Shown: positions 25,494-34,678 of the stretch, one piece after another
Position numbering within the stretch: the stretch's first letter is position 1
How the letters are laid out: each line of letters starts with the position of its first letter
Origin: Streptomyces sp. P9-A4
GTDB lineage: Bacteria > Actinomycetota > Actinomycetes > Streptomycetales > Streptomycetaceae
Length of the DNA stretch: 64,000 nt
Direction: 5' to 3'
NCBI RefSeq assembly: GCF_036634195.1
Contig: NZ_JAZIFY010000001.1
Span: forward strand, 496,001-560,000
Notes under the pieces: generated by a model
What the model was told of the DNA's origin: nothing
The model's input: the letters and a program-made list of their open reading frames with translations, nothing else
The model's database searches: none
Made by a program: the position numbers and the translations under genes

Positions 25494-26960
25494 ATGAGTT
25501 CCATGGACGTCCCATCAGATCTGCCGAAACCGGAGGCACGGCCGGTGGCGAGGTCGGCGGCCACGCCCACCCTCACCTGGGTGACGCTGGCCCTCATGAC
25601 CACCGCCTCGGTCGCCAGTCTTCGAGCCGCGCCGACCATGGCCGTCTACGGCCTGGCGTGCGTCTTCCTCTATCTCGTCCCGGCGATCGTGTTCCTGCTG
25701 CCGACCGCGCTGATCTCGGCCGAGCTGGCGTCGGGGTGGTCCGGCGGTGTGTACCGCTGGGTCGCGGAGGGGCTTACGAAGCCCCTCGGGTTCCTCGCGG
25801 TGTGGTGCCAGTTCGCGATGACGATCTTCTACTACCCGAGCCTGCTGGCGTTCGTGGCCAGCACGATCGCGTACGTCATCGATCCCTCGCTCGCCGACAA
25901 CGGCGTCTACACGGCGATCGTCATCATGGTCCTGTACTGGACCGGTGTCTGGGTCTCCTCGCGCGGTACGAAGGCGCTGGCCGGGCTGTCGAGCTGGGGC
26001 CTCGTCATCGGCACGCTCGTGCCCGGCACCGTCCTCGTCGTCCTCGGCATGGTCTTCCTCGGCCAGGGCAACCCGTCAGCGGCGCCGATGGACAGCAGCC
26101 ATCTGCTCCCCCAGTGGACGGGCCTGGCCAGCCTCGTGCTCATCGTCAACAACTTCCTCTCCTACTCCGGGATGGAGATGAACGCCGTTCACGTCTCCTC
26201 GCTGAAGGACCCGCCGAAGGAGTACCCGAAGTCGATGTTCCTGGCGATGGGACTCGTCCTGCTGATCTTCATCCTCCCCGCGCTCGCGATCAGCTGGGTC
26301 GTCCCGGCCGACCAGCTCAGCCTGACCGCGGGCGTGATGCAGGCGTTCGACGCGTTCTTCTCGTACTTCAACATCGGCTGGATGACCCCGATCGCCGCCG
26401 TCATGCTGATCTCCGCCTCGCTCGGCGGCATGCTGACCTGGCTGGCCGGACCGTCCAAGGGCCTGCTGGAGATCTCACGCAGCGAGGGCTATCTGCCGCC
26501 GTTCCTGCAGAAGCTCAACAAGTTCGGCATCCAGCAGAACATCCTCGTCACCCAGGGCATCGTCACCTCGATCATCGCCCTGATGTACGCGCTCATCCCC
26601 AATGTGTCCAGCGTCTACTGGATCTTCTCGACGATCACCACGCAGGTGTACCTCATCGTCTACCTGCTGATGTTCGCCGCCGCCATGCGCCTGCGGAAGA
26701 ACCAGCCCGACCACCCGCGCGGCTACCGGGCACCCGCCCTGGGGGTGCTGTGCTCCGTCGGTCTGCTCTCCTCGCTCGCGGCACTCGCCATCGGCTTCGT
26801 CCCGCCCTCGCAGTTCGGCAGCGGCAGCGTCTGGTCGTACATCGTCATCGTCGGCGGCGGTCTGATCATCCTCGGCCTGCTCATCCCGTGGGCCTTCCTC
26901 AAGTTCCGCAAGCCGAGCTGGCGCTCCCCCGCCGCCCGGGGTGAGGCAGGGACCTCATGA
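25494..26960 (+). CDS. APC-superfamily amino-acid antiporter, GadC/glutamate:GABA type
   Basis: A 488-residue protein with twelve predicted membrane helices. The first helices carry the APC core (LTWVTLALMTTASVASLRAAPTMAVYGLACVFLYLVPAIVFLLPTALISAELAS), SGGVYRWVAEGLTKPLGFLAVWCQ resembles the GadC helix 2-3 region, then SYSGMEMNAVHVSSLKDPPKEYPK and GPSKGLLEISRSEGYLPPFLQKLNKFGIQQN. Known relatives exchange glutamate for GABA or other amino acids under acid stress. No decarboxylase is next to it, so the substrate is open. The stop overlaps the next start (ATGA), coupling it to a small membrane protein. Confidence 0.85.
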   Translation: MSSMDVPSDLPKPEARPVARSAATPTLTWVTLALMTTASVASLRAAPTMAVYGLACVFLYLVPAIVFLLPTALISAELASGWSGGVYRWVAEGLTKPLGFLAVWCQFAMTIFYYPSLLAFVASTIAYVIDPSLADNGVYTAIVIMVLYWTGVWVSSRGTKALAGLSSWGLVIGTLVPGTVLVVLGMVFLGQGNPSAAPMDSSHLLPQWTGLASLVLIVNNFLSYSGMEMNAVHVSSLKDPPKEYPKSMFLAMGLVLLIFILPALAISWVVPADQLSLTAGVMQAFDAFFSYFNIGWMTPIAAVMLISASLGGMLTWLAGPSKGLLEISRSEGYLPPFLQKLNKFGIQQNILVTQGIVTSIIALMYALIPNVSSVYWIFSTITTQVYLIVYLLMFAAAMRLRKNQPDHPRGYRAPALGVLCSVGLLSSLAALAIGFVPPSQFGSGSVWSYIVIVGGGLIILGLLIPWAFLKFRKPSWRSPAARGEAGTS

Positions 26961-27397
26961 GCCCCACCCGATTCGCTTCCGAGCACAAGTGGATCTACAT
27001 CGGCGCGATCGTCATCCTCGTCGGGCTGACCGTGACCGGTCTGATCCAGTACAACAACTTCAAGCGGAGCGACGCGACCGCCGACAAGGCGACCCAGCTC
27101 AGCGAGGAGCTGGTGAAGGCCGGCTACCCGGCCCCCGACCTGGAGAACACCCAGCGTCTGCTGGGCACCGACGGCGGCGAGGTCTGCGCGGCCCCCGGCA
27201 ACGCCCTCAGAAAGGCGCTCTACCGCATGGAGGAGCTCTCCAACGGCGCCACCGGTCCGGGCATGCGTCCGGTCATCGCCGACACGAAGGCGGTGCAGGC
27301 GGAGCGGATCGTGCTCCAGGTCTACTGCCCCGACAAGCTCGACGAGTTCGACGAGGCGGTCGAGGATCTCAAGACGGACAACACGGTACGCCGGTAG
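26957..27397 (+). CDS. Small single-helix membrane protein coupled to the antiporter
   Basis: A 146-residue protein not recognised. A short N-terminus is followed by one membrane helix (residues ~12-30, IYIGAIVILVGLTVTGLIQY), then a mostly helical soluble domain rich in Lys/Glu/Asp (ATQLSEELVKAGYPAPD; ALRKALYRMEEL; CPDKLDEFDEAVEDLK) with two cysteines. The C-terminal part should be extracytoplasmic. The ATGA overlap with the antiporter implies a fixed ratio of the two products, so an accessory or regulatory subunit is likely. A strong hairpin ends the transcript. Confidence 0.75.
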   Translation: MSPTRFASEHKWIYIGAIVILVGLTVTGLIQYNNFKRSDATADKATQLSEELVKAGYPAPDLENTQRLLGTDGGEVCAAPGNALRKALYRMEELSNGATGPGMRPVIADTKAVQAERIVLQVYCPDKLDEFDEAVEDLKTDNTVRR

Positions 27398-27413
27398 GCA
27401 CGCGGCGGGTCTT

Positions 27414-27440
27414 CGAGGGGGCCCGGCCCGGGCCCCCTCG
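27414..27440. terminator. Bidirectional terminator between convergent genes
   Basis: CGAGGGGGCCCGG and CCGGGCCCCCTCG are perfect complements around a single central base (13 bp; an ~11-bp stem with a five-base loop in practice). It sits in the 48-base gap between the + strand small membrane protein and the - strand permease gene. Confidence 0.8.
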
Positions 27441-27445
27441 TCCTG

Positions 27446-28723
27446 TCATGTCGCGTTCAGCGCCACCGTGGGGTGGAGGCGGGAGGCGCGGATCGCCGGG
27501 TAGAGCCCGGCGATGACGCCGATGGCGAGGGTGACGGCCAGGCCGCCCGCCAGGGACCAGGGCGGCACCACCGCCGTCCACCCCTGCACCCGTGCGAAGC
27601 CGAACGTCGCCGCCGCGCCGAGGACCGCCCCCGTCGCCCCGCCCAGCGCCGACAGGAGCAGCGACTCGGTGAGGAACTGGAGCCGGATCGCGGTGCGGGT
27701 CGCGCCGAGGGAGCGGCGCAGGCCGATCTCCTGACGGCGCTCCAGTACGGAGATGACCATGGTGTTGGCGACGCCGACGCCGCCGACCAGGAGGGCCACC
27801 GCGCCCAGTCCCAGCATCAGGGCGGTCAGGCCCTTGTCGGTCGCGGCTTTGGCGGCCAGCGCGTCGGAGGGCCGGGACACCTTGACGACCGACTCGTTCC
27901 CCGGGCTGATGGTGCGGGCCAGGACCGCCCGTACGTCCTCCACCGAGGAGTCCGTGGAGCGCTCGAAGACGGTGGTGGGGTGGCCGTCGAAGCCGAAGTG
28001 GCTTTCGGCGGCGGGGAATCCGACCATCGCGACCCGGTCGAGGCCGGGGACGAGTTCGATGGGCCGCAGAATGCCGATGACGACCACGCGGGTGTCGTTC
28101 ATCATGATCGTCTCGCCGGTGCGGGTGATGCCGAGGCGGTCGGCGGCCACCGCTCCGAGGACCGTGACCGGCAGGCGTTCGCCGGCCGGGTCCAGCCAGG
28201 CGCCCTCGGCGACCTCGCCGCCGAGCGCGGCAAGGAGGTCCGTGCGGACCGCCTGGGTGGTGACGCCCGCGGTGCGCTCCTCGGGCACCAGGTCGCTGCG
28301 GCGGATGCGGGCGTCGACGTCGCCGGTGGCCGTGGCGTGCTGGACCGGGCCGATGCGCTCGACCATGGCGACGGCGTTCCTGGGCAGTTTCACCTCCCTT
28401 CCCTGGGCGTCCTTGCCGGCCTCGGCGGTGAGGAGGTTGGTGCCGAGCCGGTCGAGCCGTGCCATGAGGTCCGCCCGGCTCGACTCGGACAGTCCGACGA
28501 CGGCGACCATGGTCGCGATGCCGATGGCGATACCGAGCGCGGAGAGGACCACGCGCGCGCGTCGGGCGCGGAGCCCGACGGCTCCGACCCGGAACACATC
28601 GCTCAGGGAGAGCCGGGCGGGCTTGAGGACGCGGGCGGCGGCGGGGGCGGACGTGGATGCGCCGCCCGCCGCATCGGTGGCGTTCGCGCCACGGGGGCTC
28701 CGCGCCCGGTGGGTTCCTCTCAC
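27446..28723 (-). CDS. ABC transporter permease, MacB/FtsX family
   Basis: A 425-residue protein with the classic MacB layout: one N-terminal helix ([29 protein letters not shown]), a large extracytoplasmic domain (residues ~75-295) and a three-helix FtsX block at the C-terminus ([57 protein letters not shown]...[26 protein letters not shown]). Start GTG 28723 overlaps the ATPase stop (GTGA); AGGAGG is seven bases upstream. It partners with the ATPase, adaptor and lipoprotein upstream to move a substrate, or force, across the envelope. Confidence 0.93.
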   Translation of the reverse strand: MRGTHRARSPRGANATDAAGGASTSAPAAARVLKPARLSLSDVFRVGAVGLRARRARVVLSALGIAIGIATMVAVVGLSESSRADLMARLDRLGTNLLTAEAGKDAQGREVKLPRNAVAMVERIGPVQHATATGDVDARIRRSDLVPEERTAGVTTQAVRTDLLAALGGEVAEGAWLDPAGERLPVTVLGAVAADRLGITRTGETIMMNDTRVVVIGILRPIELVPGLDRVAMVGFPAAESHFGFDGHPTTVFERSTDSSVEDVRAVLARTISPGNESVVKVSRPSDALAAKAATDKGLTALMLGLGAVALLVGGVGVANTMVISVLERRQEIGLRRSLGATRTAIRLQFLTESLLLSALGGATGAVLGAAATFGFARVQGWTAVVPPWSLAGGLAVTLAIGVIAGLYPAIRASRLHPTVALNAT

Positions 28724-29427
28724 GGGGAGACCTCCTTCCCGGCGGTGGCGCCGCGTTCGTCCGCGACGATCTCGCCGTCCCGGAAGCGGACCCGGCGCGG
28801 CAGCGAGGCCGCGATCCCGTTGTCGTGGGTGATCACGCAGATGGTCGTCCCCGACGCGTTCAGCTCGTGCAGCAGCTCCATGACGATCTCGCCCGACGCG
28901 GTGTCGAGCGCCCCCGTGGGTTCGTCCGCGAGCAGCAGTCGCGGGTCTCCGACGAGCGCGCGGGCGATGGCCACGCGCTGTTTCTCGCCGCCGGAGAGTT
29001 CGTTGGGCGTGTGGGAGCGGCGGTGGTCGAGCCGTACCCGGGCCAGGGCCTCCCGGGCCCGCGCGCGCCGTTCGCGCGCCGGCACGCCCGCGTAGAGCAG
29101 TCCGTCGGCGACGTTGTCGACGGCGTCACGTCCCGCCGCGAGGTGGAAGTGCTGGAAGACGAAGCCGATGTGGCGGGCGCGCAGGGCGGAGAGCCGGGCG
29201 TCGGAGAGCGCGGACACGTCGTGACCGGCGATCCGGACGGTGCCGCCGGTGGGTTTGTCCAGGGTGCCCATGACGTGCAGCATCGTGGACTTGCCGGAGC
29301 CGGACGGGCCGACGACGGCGAGCAGTTCGCCCTCGTCGACGGTGAGGTTCACGCCGCGCAGGGCGTGGACGCCGCCGGGGTACGACTTGGAGGCGTCGCG
29401 CAGTTCGATCACCGGGTCGGGGGTCAT
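28720..29427 (-). CDS. ABC transporter ATP-binding protein, MacB/LolD type
   Basis: A 235-residue ATPase: Walker [10 protein letters not shown], signature [15 protein letters not shown], Walker [14 protein letters not shown]-loop [14 protein letters not shown] and [14 protein letters not shown] are typical of the MacB/LolD subfamily. It overlaps the permease gene downstream and the adaptor gene upstream by four bases each. Confidence 0.96.
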   Translation of the reverse strand: MTPDPVIELRDASKSYPGGVHALRGVNLTVDEGELLAVVGPSGSGKSTMLHVMGTLDKPTGGTVRIAGHDVSALSDARLSALRARHIGFVFQHFHLAAGRDAVDNVADGLLYAGVPARERRARAREALARVRLDHRRSHTPNELSGGEKQRVAIARALVGDPRLLLADEPTGALDTASGEIVMELLHELNASGTTICVITHDNGIAASLPRRVRFRDGEIVADERGATAGKEVSP

Positions 29428-30533
29428 GACGCCGCCACTCCGACCTTCATGCCCTCGCGCAGGTCCGGGCCGCTGACCTCGATCTGTCCGTCGGCGGTCA
29501 TGCCGGTCTCCACCCGGACGGTGGTCGTGGTGGTGCCCCGGACGACCTGGAGGCCGTAGCCGCCGTTCTCGCCGCGCAGGGCGAGGACCGCTTCGACGGG
29601 TACGGCGAGGACGCCCTTCCTGGCCTCGCTGACGAACTTCACACTGGCCGTCGCCCTGGTGTCCTCGCCGGCTGCGGCGTTCGCGCCGCCGTCGAGGACG
29701 ACCTCGACGACGATGCCCTCCTGGGAGGCAGGAGCCCCGTCGGGGCCGGTCTCCTCGGGGCGTACGGTGCCCGCCACGCGTCCGGCCACGGTCCTGCCGC
29801 TGGGCAGGGTGACCTCGACCTTGGTGCCCCGTGAGGTGAGCGCGCCGTCGGACTGGTCCAGTCGCGCCCGGACGACGGGGCTCGTGGAGGCCACGGTCAG
29901 GACGGCCGTGTCGGGGCCGACCCGGTCGGCGAGCGCCGCGTCGGCGGAGACCACCTTGACGCGGCCGGGCTGGAAGACGACGTCACCCCTGCCGACCCTG
30001 CCGGTGGGCTCGCGGTTCAGGAACTTCTGCCACCGTGTGACGGCGGCGGCGGTGTCCTCGTCGTACCGGGTGTCGACAGGGAGGCCCGCGCCGTAGCCGA
30101 GGTCGCGGAGGTTGCGCTCCAGCTGGAGGACGTCGCTCCCCCGGTCGCCGGGCTTCATCTCGCGGAACATCGGGACCGGCCCGTAGAGGAGGGTGACGGG
30201 TTTGTCGTTCAGCTCGTAGAGGGCCTGTCCCCTGGTGAGCGTCCGGCCTTCGGGGGCGGCCACGGTGACCGTGCCCTCGACGGCGGACCTGACGGCGCGC
30301 CGCTGGGCGAAGTCGAGGCTGCCGTCGACGGTCTTGGAGCGGACGAGGTCGGTGCGGACGACGGCGGCGGTGGCGGGCGGCAGGCCGCCGCCCTTCCCCG
30401 GGCCGCCGGAGCCGCCGTCGCCCCGGCCCCCGAGGACACCGAGGTCCCCGGCGCCGAGGAGCACGGCGCCTCCGGTGACGGCCGCGGCGACGGTGACCGC
30501 GGCGAGCGCGCGGAAGGCGGTGCGGCGCCTCAC
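29424..30533 (-). CDS. Periplasmic-adaptor-like protein with peptidoglycan-binding domain
   Basis: About 369 residues. A short basic N-terminus and one hydrophobic segment ([22 protein letters not shown]) anchor it outside the membrane. A Gly-rich spacer, then a lipoyl/barrel-sandwich-like part ([39 protein letters not shown]), a PG_binding_1 repeat ([18 protein letters not shown] ... AVTRWQKF) and HlyD-type beta barrel ([23 protein letters not shown]) follow. Together with the MacB-like pair this is the usual actinobacterial adaptor. I start at GTG 30533 because it overlaps the lipoprotein stop (GTGA); the frame is open to GTG 30572 as an alternative. Confidence 0.85.
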   Translation of the reverse strand: MRRRTAFRALAAVTVAAAVTGGAVLLGAGDLGVLGGRGDGGSGGPGKGGGLPPATAAVVRTDLVRSKTVDGSLDFAQRRAVRSAVEGTVTVAAPEGRTLTRGQALYELNDKPVTLLYGPVPMFREMKPGDRGSDVLQLERNLRDLGYGAGLPVDTRYDEDTAAAVTRWQKFLNREPTGRVGRGDVVFQPGRVKVVSADAALADRVGPDTAVLTVASTSPVVRARLDQSDGALTSRGTKVEVTLPSGRTVAGRVAGTVRPEETGPDGAPASQEGIVVEVVLDGGANAAAGEDTRATASVKFVSEARKGVLAVPVEAVLALRGENGGYGLQVVRGTTTTTVRVETGMTADGQIEVSGPDLREGMKVGVAAS

Positions 30534-31180
30534 TGCATGCCGTCCAGGCCGTCGAGGAGCTTCGTCGCGCACGCCTCACGGGCCGCCTTGTACACCGGTG
30601 AGTGGCTGTCGATGGTCGGGGAGGCCGGGTTCGGGTCGCCGCCGGGCTGGGCGTTGCCACCGCTCATCGTCGGGTTGGCGAACCGGGAGACACCGTGGTC
30701 GCGCATGCAGGTGGCGTGCGCGAGCATCGACTCGTAGTCCTTCTGCTGGTCCCGCTCGGGTTCGGCCAGCATGACCTTCTGGAGTTCGGTCACGCAGACG
30801 CCGTTCCTGCCGCCCTTGGCGGCCTCCATCTGGCCGGGCCGCGACGCGATCTCGTCGACCTTCGCCCAGTCGAGGTGACCGCTGAGCTTCGGGTCCGGGT
30901 AGTCCTTGTAGCCGCCCTTGACGCGCATGCAGCGGACATAGGCGAGCTGGGCGTCGTAGAAGGCGCTGTTCCCGGCGGGCCGGGTGCTCGGGCCGCCGTC
31001 GGCCTTCGTGGACGGCGAGGCCGCGGCGGTCTCCGGCGCGGAGGCGATGTCCTCGCTCTTCCGTGCGCCGCCGGCGCCGTCACCGCTGCCGCAGGCCGCG
31101 GAGAAGGCGAGGACGGGGAGCACGGCGAGCGCCGTCAGGCGCAGCCGGGCGGTGGCACGGGGGGTTGTCTTCGGGGTCAT
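30530..31180 (-). CDS. Lipoprotein, first gene of the export operon
   Basis: A 216-residue secreted lipoprotein: a basic N-terminus, hydrophobic stretch and lipobox ending at C30 (AFSAAC). The mature part begins with a Ser/Thr/Ala/Gly-rich spacer. It contains two related blocks, each with a conserved C-M motif (AYVRCMRVKGGYKDYPDP and AHATCMRDHGVSRFANP) and a partner cysteine (GVCVTEL; EACATKL), so four mature cysteines could form two disulfides. It resembles lipoproteins that accompany MacAB-like systems in Streptomyces; function unknown. ATG 31180 has GAGGGTGGG upstream. It is divergent from the two-component genes across 133 bases. Confidence 0.85.
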   Translation of the reverse strand: MTPKTTPRATARLRLTALAVLPVLAFSAACGSGDGAGGARKSEDIASAPETAAASPSTKADGGPSTRPAGNSAFYDAQLAYVRCMRVKGGYKDYPDPKLSGHLDWAKVDEIASRPGQMEAAKGGRNGVCVTELQKVMLAEPERDQQKDYESMLAHATCMRDHGVSRFANPTMSGGNAQPGGDPNPASPTIDSHSPVYKAAREACATKLLDGLDGMQ

Positions 31181-31300
31181 GCGCCCACCCTCGCCAGGGC
31201 ACGTGATGACGGTTCCATGGCGACATGATGGGAACGTAACAATGCCCCCGACCTGCGGGCCGGCCCCCCGTGGAGGCGCCGGACGGGTGTTCGCGGCACC

Positions 31301-31306
31301 CATAAT
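31301..31306 (+). promoter_or_regulatory. -10 box for a probable leaderless response-regulator mRNA
   Basis: CATAAT lies seven bases before the response-regulator ATG, which has no ribosome site. A start of transcription at the A of the ATG would fit the normal -10 spacing, implying a leaderless mRNA, common in actinobacteria. No convincing -35 box is seen. Confidence 0.5.
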
Positions 31307-31313
31307 CGACCGT

Positions 31314-32009
31314 ATGCCGCATGTACTGCTGATCGAGGACGACGCGTCCGTACGGGACGGGATGGAGCTCGTGCTGCGCCGGCACGGGTACGGCGTCGAC
31401 ACGGCCGCCACCGGCGAGGAGGCGCTCGCGCTGCTCGACTCCCCCGGCGGCGGAAGGATCGAACTGGCCGTCCTCGACCTGATGCTGCCCGGCATGAACG
31501 GCTTCGAGGTGTGCCGGGGGATCCGCGCCCGGACGGCCACGCTGCCGGTCATCATGCTGACCGCGCGCGGCGACGACCACGACATCGTGACGGGTCTGGA
31601 GGCGGGCGCCGACGACTACGTGGTCAAGCCGGTCACCGCGCCCGTCCTCGAGGCCCGCATCCGGGCCGCGCTGCGGCGCGCGGAACCCTCGGGGCGGACG
31701 CGGGCGGACGCCGCCGATCACGCCGGGCTCGTGATCGACCGCGCCGGGCTGACCGTCTCCAAGCACGGTGTCACGGTCCCGCTGCCGCCCACCGAGCTGC
31801 GGCTGCTCCTGGAGCTCTCGGCCTCCCCCGGCCGGGTCTTCAGCCGCGAACAGCTCCTCGCCTCGGTCTGGGACCACACCTTCCTCGGTGACTCGCGGCT
31901 GGTGGACGCGGCCGTCGGCCGGCTGCGGTCGAAGCTGGAGGACGTACCGGCGCGGCCTCGGTACGTCCAGACGGTACGGGGTTTCGGCTACCGTTTCGGC
32001 CCGCTGTGA
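31314..32009 (+). CDS. OmpR-family response regulator
   Basis: A 231-residue regulator. The receiver domain carries the acidic pair E8-D9-D10, phospho-acceptor D55 (LAVLDLMLPG), T in IMLTARG and K in YVVKP. Residues ~135-231 are the winged helix (GVTVPLPPTELRLLLELSASPGRVFSREQLLASVW, SRLVDAAVGRLRSKLED, VRGFGYRF). The stop overlaps the kinase start (GTGA). It is divergent from the lipoprotein/ABC operon, the obvious target. Confidence 0.96.
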   Translation: MPHVLLIEDDASVRDGMELVLRRHGYGVDTAATGEEALALLDSPGGGRIELAVLDLMLPGMNGFEVCRGIRARTATLPVIMLTARGDDHDIVTGLEAGADDYVVKPVTAPVLEARIRAALRRAEPSGRTRADAADHAGLVIDRAGLTVSKHGVTVPLPPTELRLLLELSASPGRVFSREQLLASVWDHTFLGDSRLVDAAVGRLRSKLEDVPARPRYVQTVRGFGYRFGPL

Positions 32010-33517
32010 GCGGCCGGTCGGCGGAGTCCGGGCGCGCCGGGAGCGCCGGTCGGAAGCGGCGGCTCGTCGGAGGGCTGCGGACCCGTCTGGTCGTCACGTT
32101 CGTGGTGGTCGCGCTCGTCAGCGCGGTCACCGCGACCGCGCTCGCCTACCGGGACGCCCGCACCGCCGTCCTGCGGCGCACCCAGGACGCCGCCGTGAAC
32201 GACGTACGGACACGGGTCACGGCGGTCGCCGCCGACTTCGACCTGCCGCCCGACCGGCGGTCGCTCGCCCGGTTCGCGGCGAAGGTCTCGGACGGTCTCG
32301 GCGCCCGGATCGTCGTCGCCCGCTACCAGGACCTCGTCGCGGTCTCCGACTCGCTGGCCGACACGGAGGGCCGGATCACCGCCGAGCTGCGGGCCGCCGT
32401 ACGGGCCGGGGACGGGGCCCGGTTCCAGCGGGTGGAGTGGCGCGGCGAACCGTATCTGGTGGTCGGGACGCCCGTGACGTACGCGGACGGGGACCGGCGC
32501 ACCTCCGGCCTGGAGGTCTTCGTGATCACCGATCTGCGGGCCGAACGGGACGACACCGAGGCGCTGTTGGACTCCGTGCGCGCGGGCGTCCTGCCGGTGG
32601 TGGTGCTGGCCGCCGTCCTGGCGCTGCTCGCGGCGGGCACCGTGCTCCGGCCCGTACGGAAGCTGGGGCGGGCCACGCGCGGACTCGCGGCCGGGGATCT
32701 CGGCAGCCGGGTCACGGTGAAGGGTCACGACGAACTCGCCGATCTGGCGCGGACGTTCAACGACACGGCGGACGCCCTCCAGGCCTCGGACGCGCGTCTG
32801 CGGGAGCAGGAGGCGCGGGCACGCCGCTTCGTGGCGGACGTGTCGCACGAACTGCGCACACCCCTCGCGGCGATGACGATGGTCGCGACCGTCCTGGAGG
32901 AGGACGCCGACCAGCTGCCGCCGGACGCGGCGCGGGCGGCCCGGACCGTGGGCGCGGAGACGGCGCGGCTCTCGCGGCTCGTCGAGGACCTGATGGAGAT
33001 CTCCCGCTTCGACGCCCACGCGGTCCGGCTGAACGCGGCCGAGACGGACCTCGCCGACACGGTACGGGGCTCGCTGGCGCTGCGCGGCTGGACGGACCGG
33101 GTGACGACCCGGCTCGACGAGGGGGTGCGCGCGGTCGTCGACCGGCGCCGGGTCGACGTGATCGTCGCGAACCTGGTGGGCAACGCGCTGCGGCACGGCG
33201 CCCCGCCCGTCACCGTGACCCTCGGCACGACGGCCACGGCGGACGGCTCCTGGGTGACGGTGGCGGTCGCCGACCACGGTCCCGGACTGTCGCCGGAGGT
33301 CCGTGAGCGGGTCTTCGACCGGTTCTACAAGGCGGACGCGGCGCGGACGCGGGGCTCGGACGACGACGGCGGGCACGGCAGCGGCCTGGGAACGGCGATC
33401 GCGCTGGAGAACGCGCGGCTGCACGGCGGCACGATCGATGTCACCGAAGGGCCCGAGGGCGGTGCGGTGTTCACCCTGCGCCTGCCCCTGCGGCGTACCG
33501 GGGAGGAGGCGCGGTGA
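32006..33517 (+). CDS. Sensor histidine kinase
   Basis: A 503-residue membrane kinase. TM1 at ~residues 20-45, an extracytoplasmic sensor of ~145 residues, TM2 (VLPVVVLAAVLALLAAGTVL), HAMP (RKLGRATRGLAAGDLGSRV), DHp with H281 (VSHELRTPLAAM) and HATPase (NLVGNALRHG; VADHGPGLSPE; GSGLGTAIA). GTG 32006 overlaps the regulator stop, and its own stop overlaps the lipoprotein start. The three-gene unit probably senses an envelope signal, perhaps a substrate of the divergent ABC system. Confidence 0.96.
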   Translation: MSGRSAESGRAGSAGRKRRLVGGLRTRLVVTFVVVALVSAVTATALAYRDARTAVLRRTQDAAVNDVRTRVTAVAADFDLPPDRRSLARFAAKVSDGLGARIVVARYQDLVAVSDSLADTEGRITAELRAAVRAGDGARFQRVEWRGEPYLVVGTPVTYADGDRRTSGLEVFVITDLRAERDDTEALLDSVRAGVLPVVVLAAVLALLAAGTVLRPVRKLGRATRGLAAGDLGSRVTVKGHDELADLARTFNDTADALQASDARLREQEARARRFVADVSHELRTPLAAMTMVATVLEEDADQLPPDAARAARTVGAETARLSRLVEDLMEISRFDAHAVRLNAAETDLADTVRGSLALRGWTDRVTTRLDEGVRAVVDRRRVDVIVANLVGNALRHGAPPVTVTLGTTATADGSWVTVAVADHGPGLSPEVRERVFDRFYKADAARTRGSDDDGGHGSGLGTAIALENARLHGGTIDVTEGPEGGAVFTLRLPLRRTGEEAR

Positions 33518-34008
33518 GGATACGCGGACCGGTGGTCGCCGTGGCTCTCGGCGTCGCCCTGGTGGGGTGCGGTGTCCGGCCGACCGGGGTGATAGGCGCG
33601 GGCGAGGCGGCCTCCGGGCCGACCCGGGGCGTCCGGCTGTACTACGCGTCCGACAGCGGGCTGCGCGGGGTGCCCGTGCTCGACAGGGAGATCGAGAACC
33701 TCGCCACGGTGGTGAAGCTGCTCGCCTCCGGCCCGCCGCCCGCCGAGCAGCGCGACGGCCTCACCAACCTCGTCCGGATCGGCGGGTACGGGGTGACCGG
33801 GCACGGCACCCGGGTCACCGTACGCCTGGAGGAGCCGTACGAGGAGACGGGCCGCGACCTGGGCACCGGGCAGCTGGTGTGCACGCTGGCCCGCGCTCAG
33901 TCCGTGCTCGATCCCGAGGTCAGGGCCGACGACGTGGAGGTCACCCTGCGGGCGCCCGGGGACACGGTGCTCGGCCCGTACCGGTGCGCCGAGTTCCTGA
34001 ACCGGTGA
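33514..34008 (+). CDS. Lipoprotein with GerMN-like domain
   Basis: A 164-residue lipoprotein with lipobox LVGC (C19). The mature domain (GVRLYYASDSGLRGVPVLDREI, ATVVKLLASGPPPAEQRDGLTNLV, TVRLEEPYEETGRDLGTGQLVCTLARAQS) reads like a single GerMN (sporulation/germination) domain, as in the N-terminal part of LpqB. The start overlaps the kinase stop, so it is part of the signalling unit. By analogy with LpqB, which acts with the MtrB kinase, it may modulate the kinase sensor (inference). Confidence 0.8.
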   Translation: MRIRGPVVAVALGVALVGCGVRPTGVIGAGEAASGPTRGVRLYYASDSGLRGVPVLDREIENLATVVKLLASGPPPAEQRDGLTNLVRIGGYGVTGHGTRVTVRLEEPYEETGRDLGTGQLVCTLARAQSVLDPEVRADDVEVTLRAPGDTVLGPYRCAEFLNR

Positions 34009-34071
34009 GCCGGGCGGGCGGCGGATGCCGTCGCGGGCGGCCCGCTCGACTCGCCCTCCTCCTCGTGCACG

Positions 34072-34509
34072 TCAGTGCAGCGGCAGCCGTACCTCGATGG
34101 TCTTGCCTCCCTCCGAGGGCAGACTCAGCCTGACCTCAAGGGCGAGCAGCCTGATCATGGGCCACCCGAAGCCGCCTTCCGGCAGGCCGGCGGCCCGCTC
34201 CGGACCCGAGGGGCCCGAGGGGTGCGGCAGCTCGTCGCTCGCGTCCGCGACGGAGATCGTCACCTCCGTCGGGTCGAGTTCCACGTCGAAGCCGGTGAGG
34301 CCGCCCCCGTGACGGAGCGCGTTGGTCACGAGCTCGGACGTCACGAGCAGCGCGTCCCCGAGTGCGACGGGTGACGGCGCGCTCCCGTGCCCGGACGCCC
34401 CCACCGCCAGCGCTTTCGCCACGAGGGCGCGCGCCTCGGCAGCGTCACGTGGGATCGGGGGTCCGTTCCCGTCCGTTGTGCGATGCCCTGCGGTCACTGT
34501 TCTTCCCAC
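34072..34509 (-). CDS. RsbW-like ATP-binding (anti-sigma / serine kinase) protein
   Basis: About 145 residues with an HATPase_c_2 domain: N-box LLVTSELVTNALRHGGGL, VEL, G1 box ISVADASDELP and G2-like GFGWPMIRLLALEV. Known relatives hold sigma factors inactive and phosphorylate anti-anti-sigma proteins. I start at GTG 34509 (AGGAG ten bases upstream). The frame is open to ATG 34653, which also has AAGGAGG, but the added ~48 codons are Arg-rich with many A/T third positions, unlike coding DNA here. It is divergent from a SigB-type sigma gene, a likely partner. Confidence 0.8.
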   Translation of the reverse strand: MGRTVTAGHRTTDGNGPPIPRDAAEARALVAKALAVGASGHGSAPSPVALGDALLVTSELVTNALRHGGGLTGFDVELDPTEVTISVADASDELPHPSGPSGPERAAGLPEGGFGWPMIRLLALEVRLSLPSEGGKTIEVRLPLH

Positions 34510-34539
34510 CCGATCTCTTCTCCTCGCCCTGTTCCCTCC

Positions 34540-34551
34540 AAGGGGCCCCTT
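34540..34551. promoter_or_regulatory. 12-base palindrome between RsbW-like and sigma genes
   Basis: AAGGGGCCCCTT is a perfect palindrome near the middle of the ~170-base divergent region. Candidate operator; no binding factor known. Confidence 0.25.
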
Positions 34552-34620
34552 CCCCGCCGGACGCGCGCCATTCCCTTTCCTCACGGTCCGTTCCCGCGCC
34601 TCACGACCGGTGCCCGCTCC

Positions 34621-34645
34621 GCTTCCCGGGCGCGTGAGTGGGTAG
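34621..34645 (+). promoter_or_regulatory. SigB-type promoter for the sigma gene
   Basis: GCTT at 34621-34624 and GGGTAG at 34640-34645 with 15 bases between match the Streptomyces SigB consensus GNNT-N14/16-GGGTAC/T except the last base. It lies 33 bases before the sigma start, as expected for an autoregulated SigB-family gene. Confidence 0.4.
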
Positions 34646-34678
34646 GAGGACATGGGGGCCTCCTTGAGGAGCCTTTGC

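Noticed and set aside
34510..34653. Longer N-terminus of the RsbW-like protein (ATG 34653)
   Set aside because: The ribosome site is good, but the ~48 extra codons are Arg-rich with many A/T third positions, unlike coding DNA here. Kept as an alternative.
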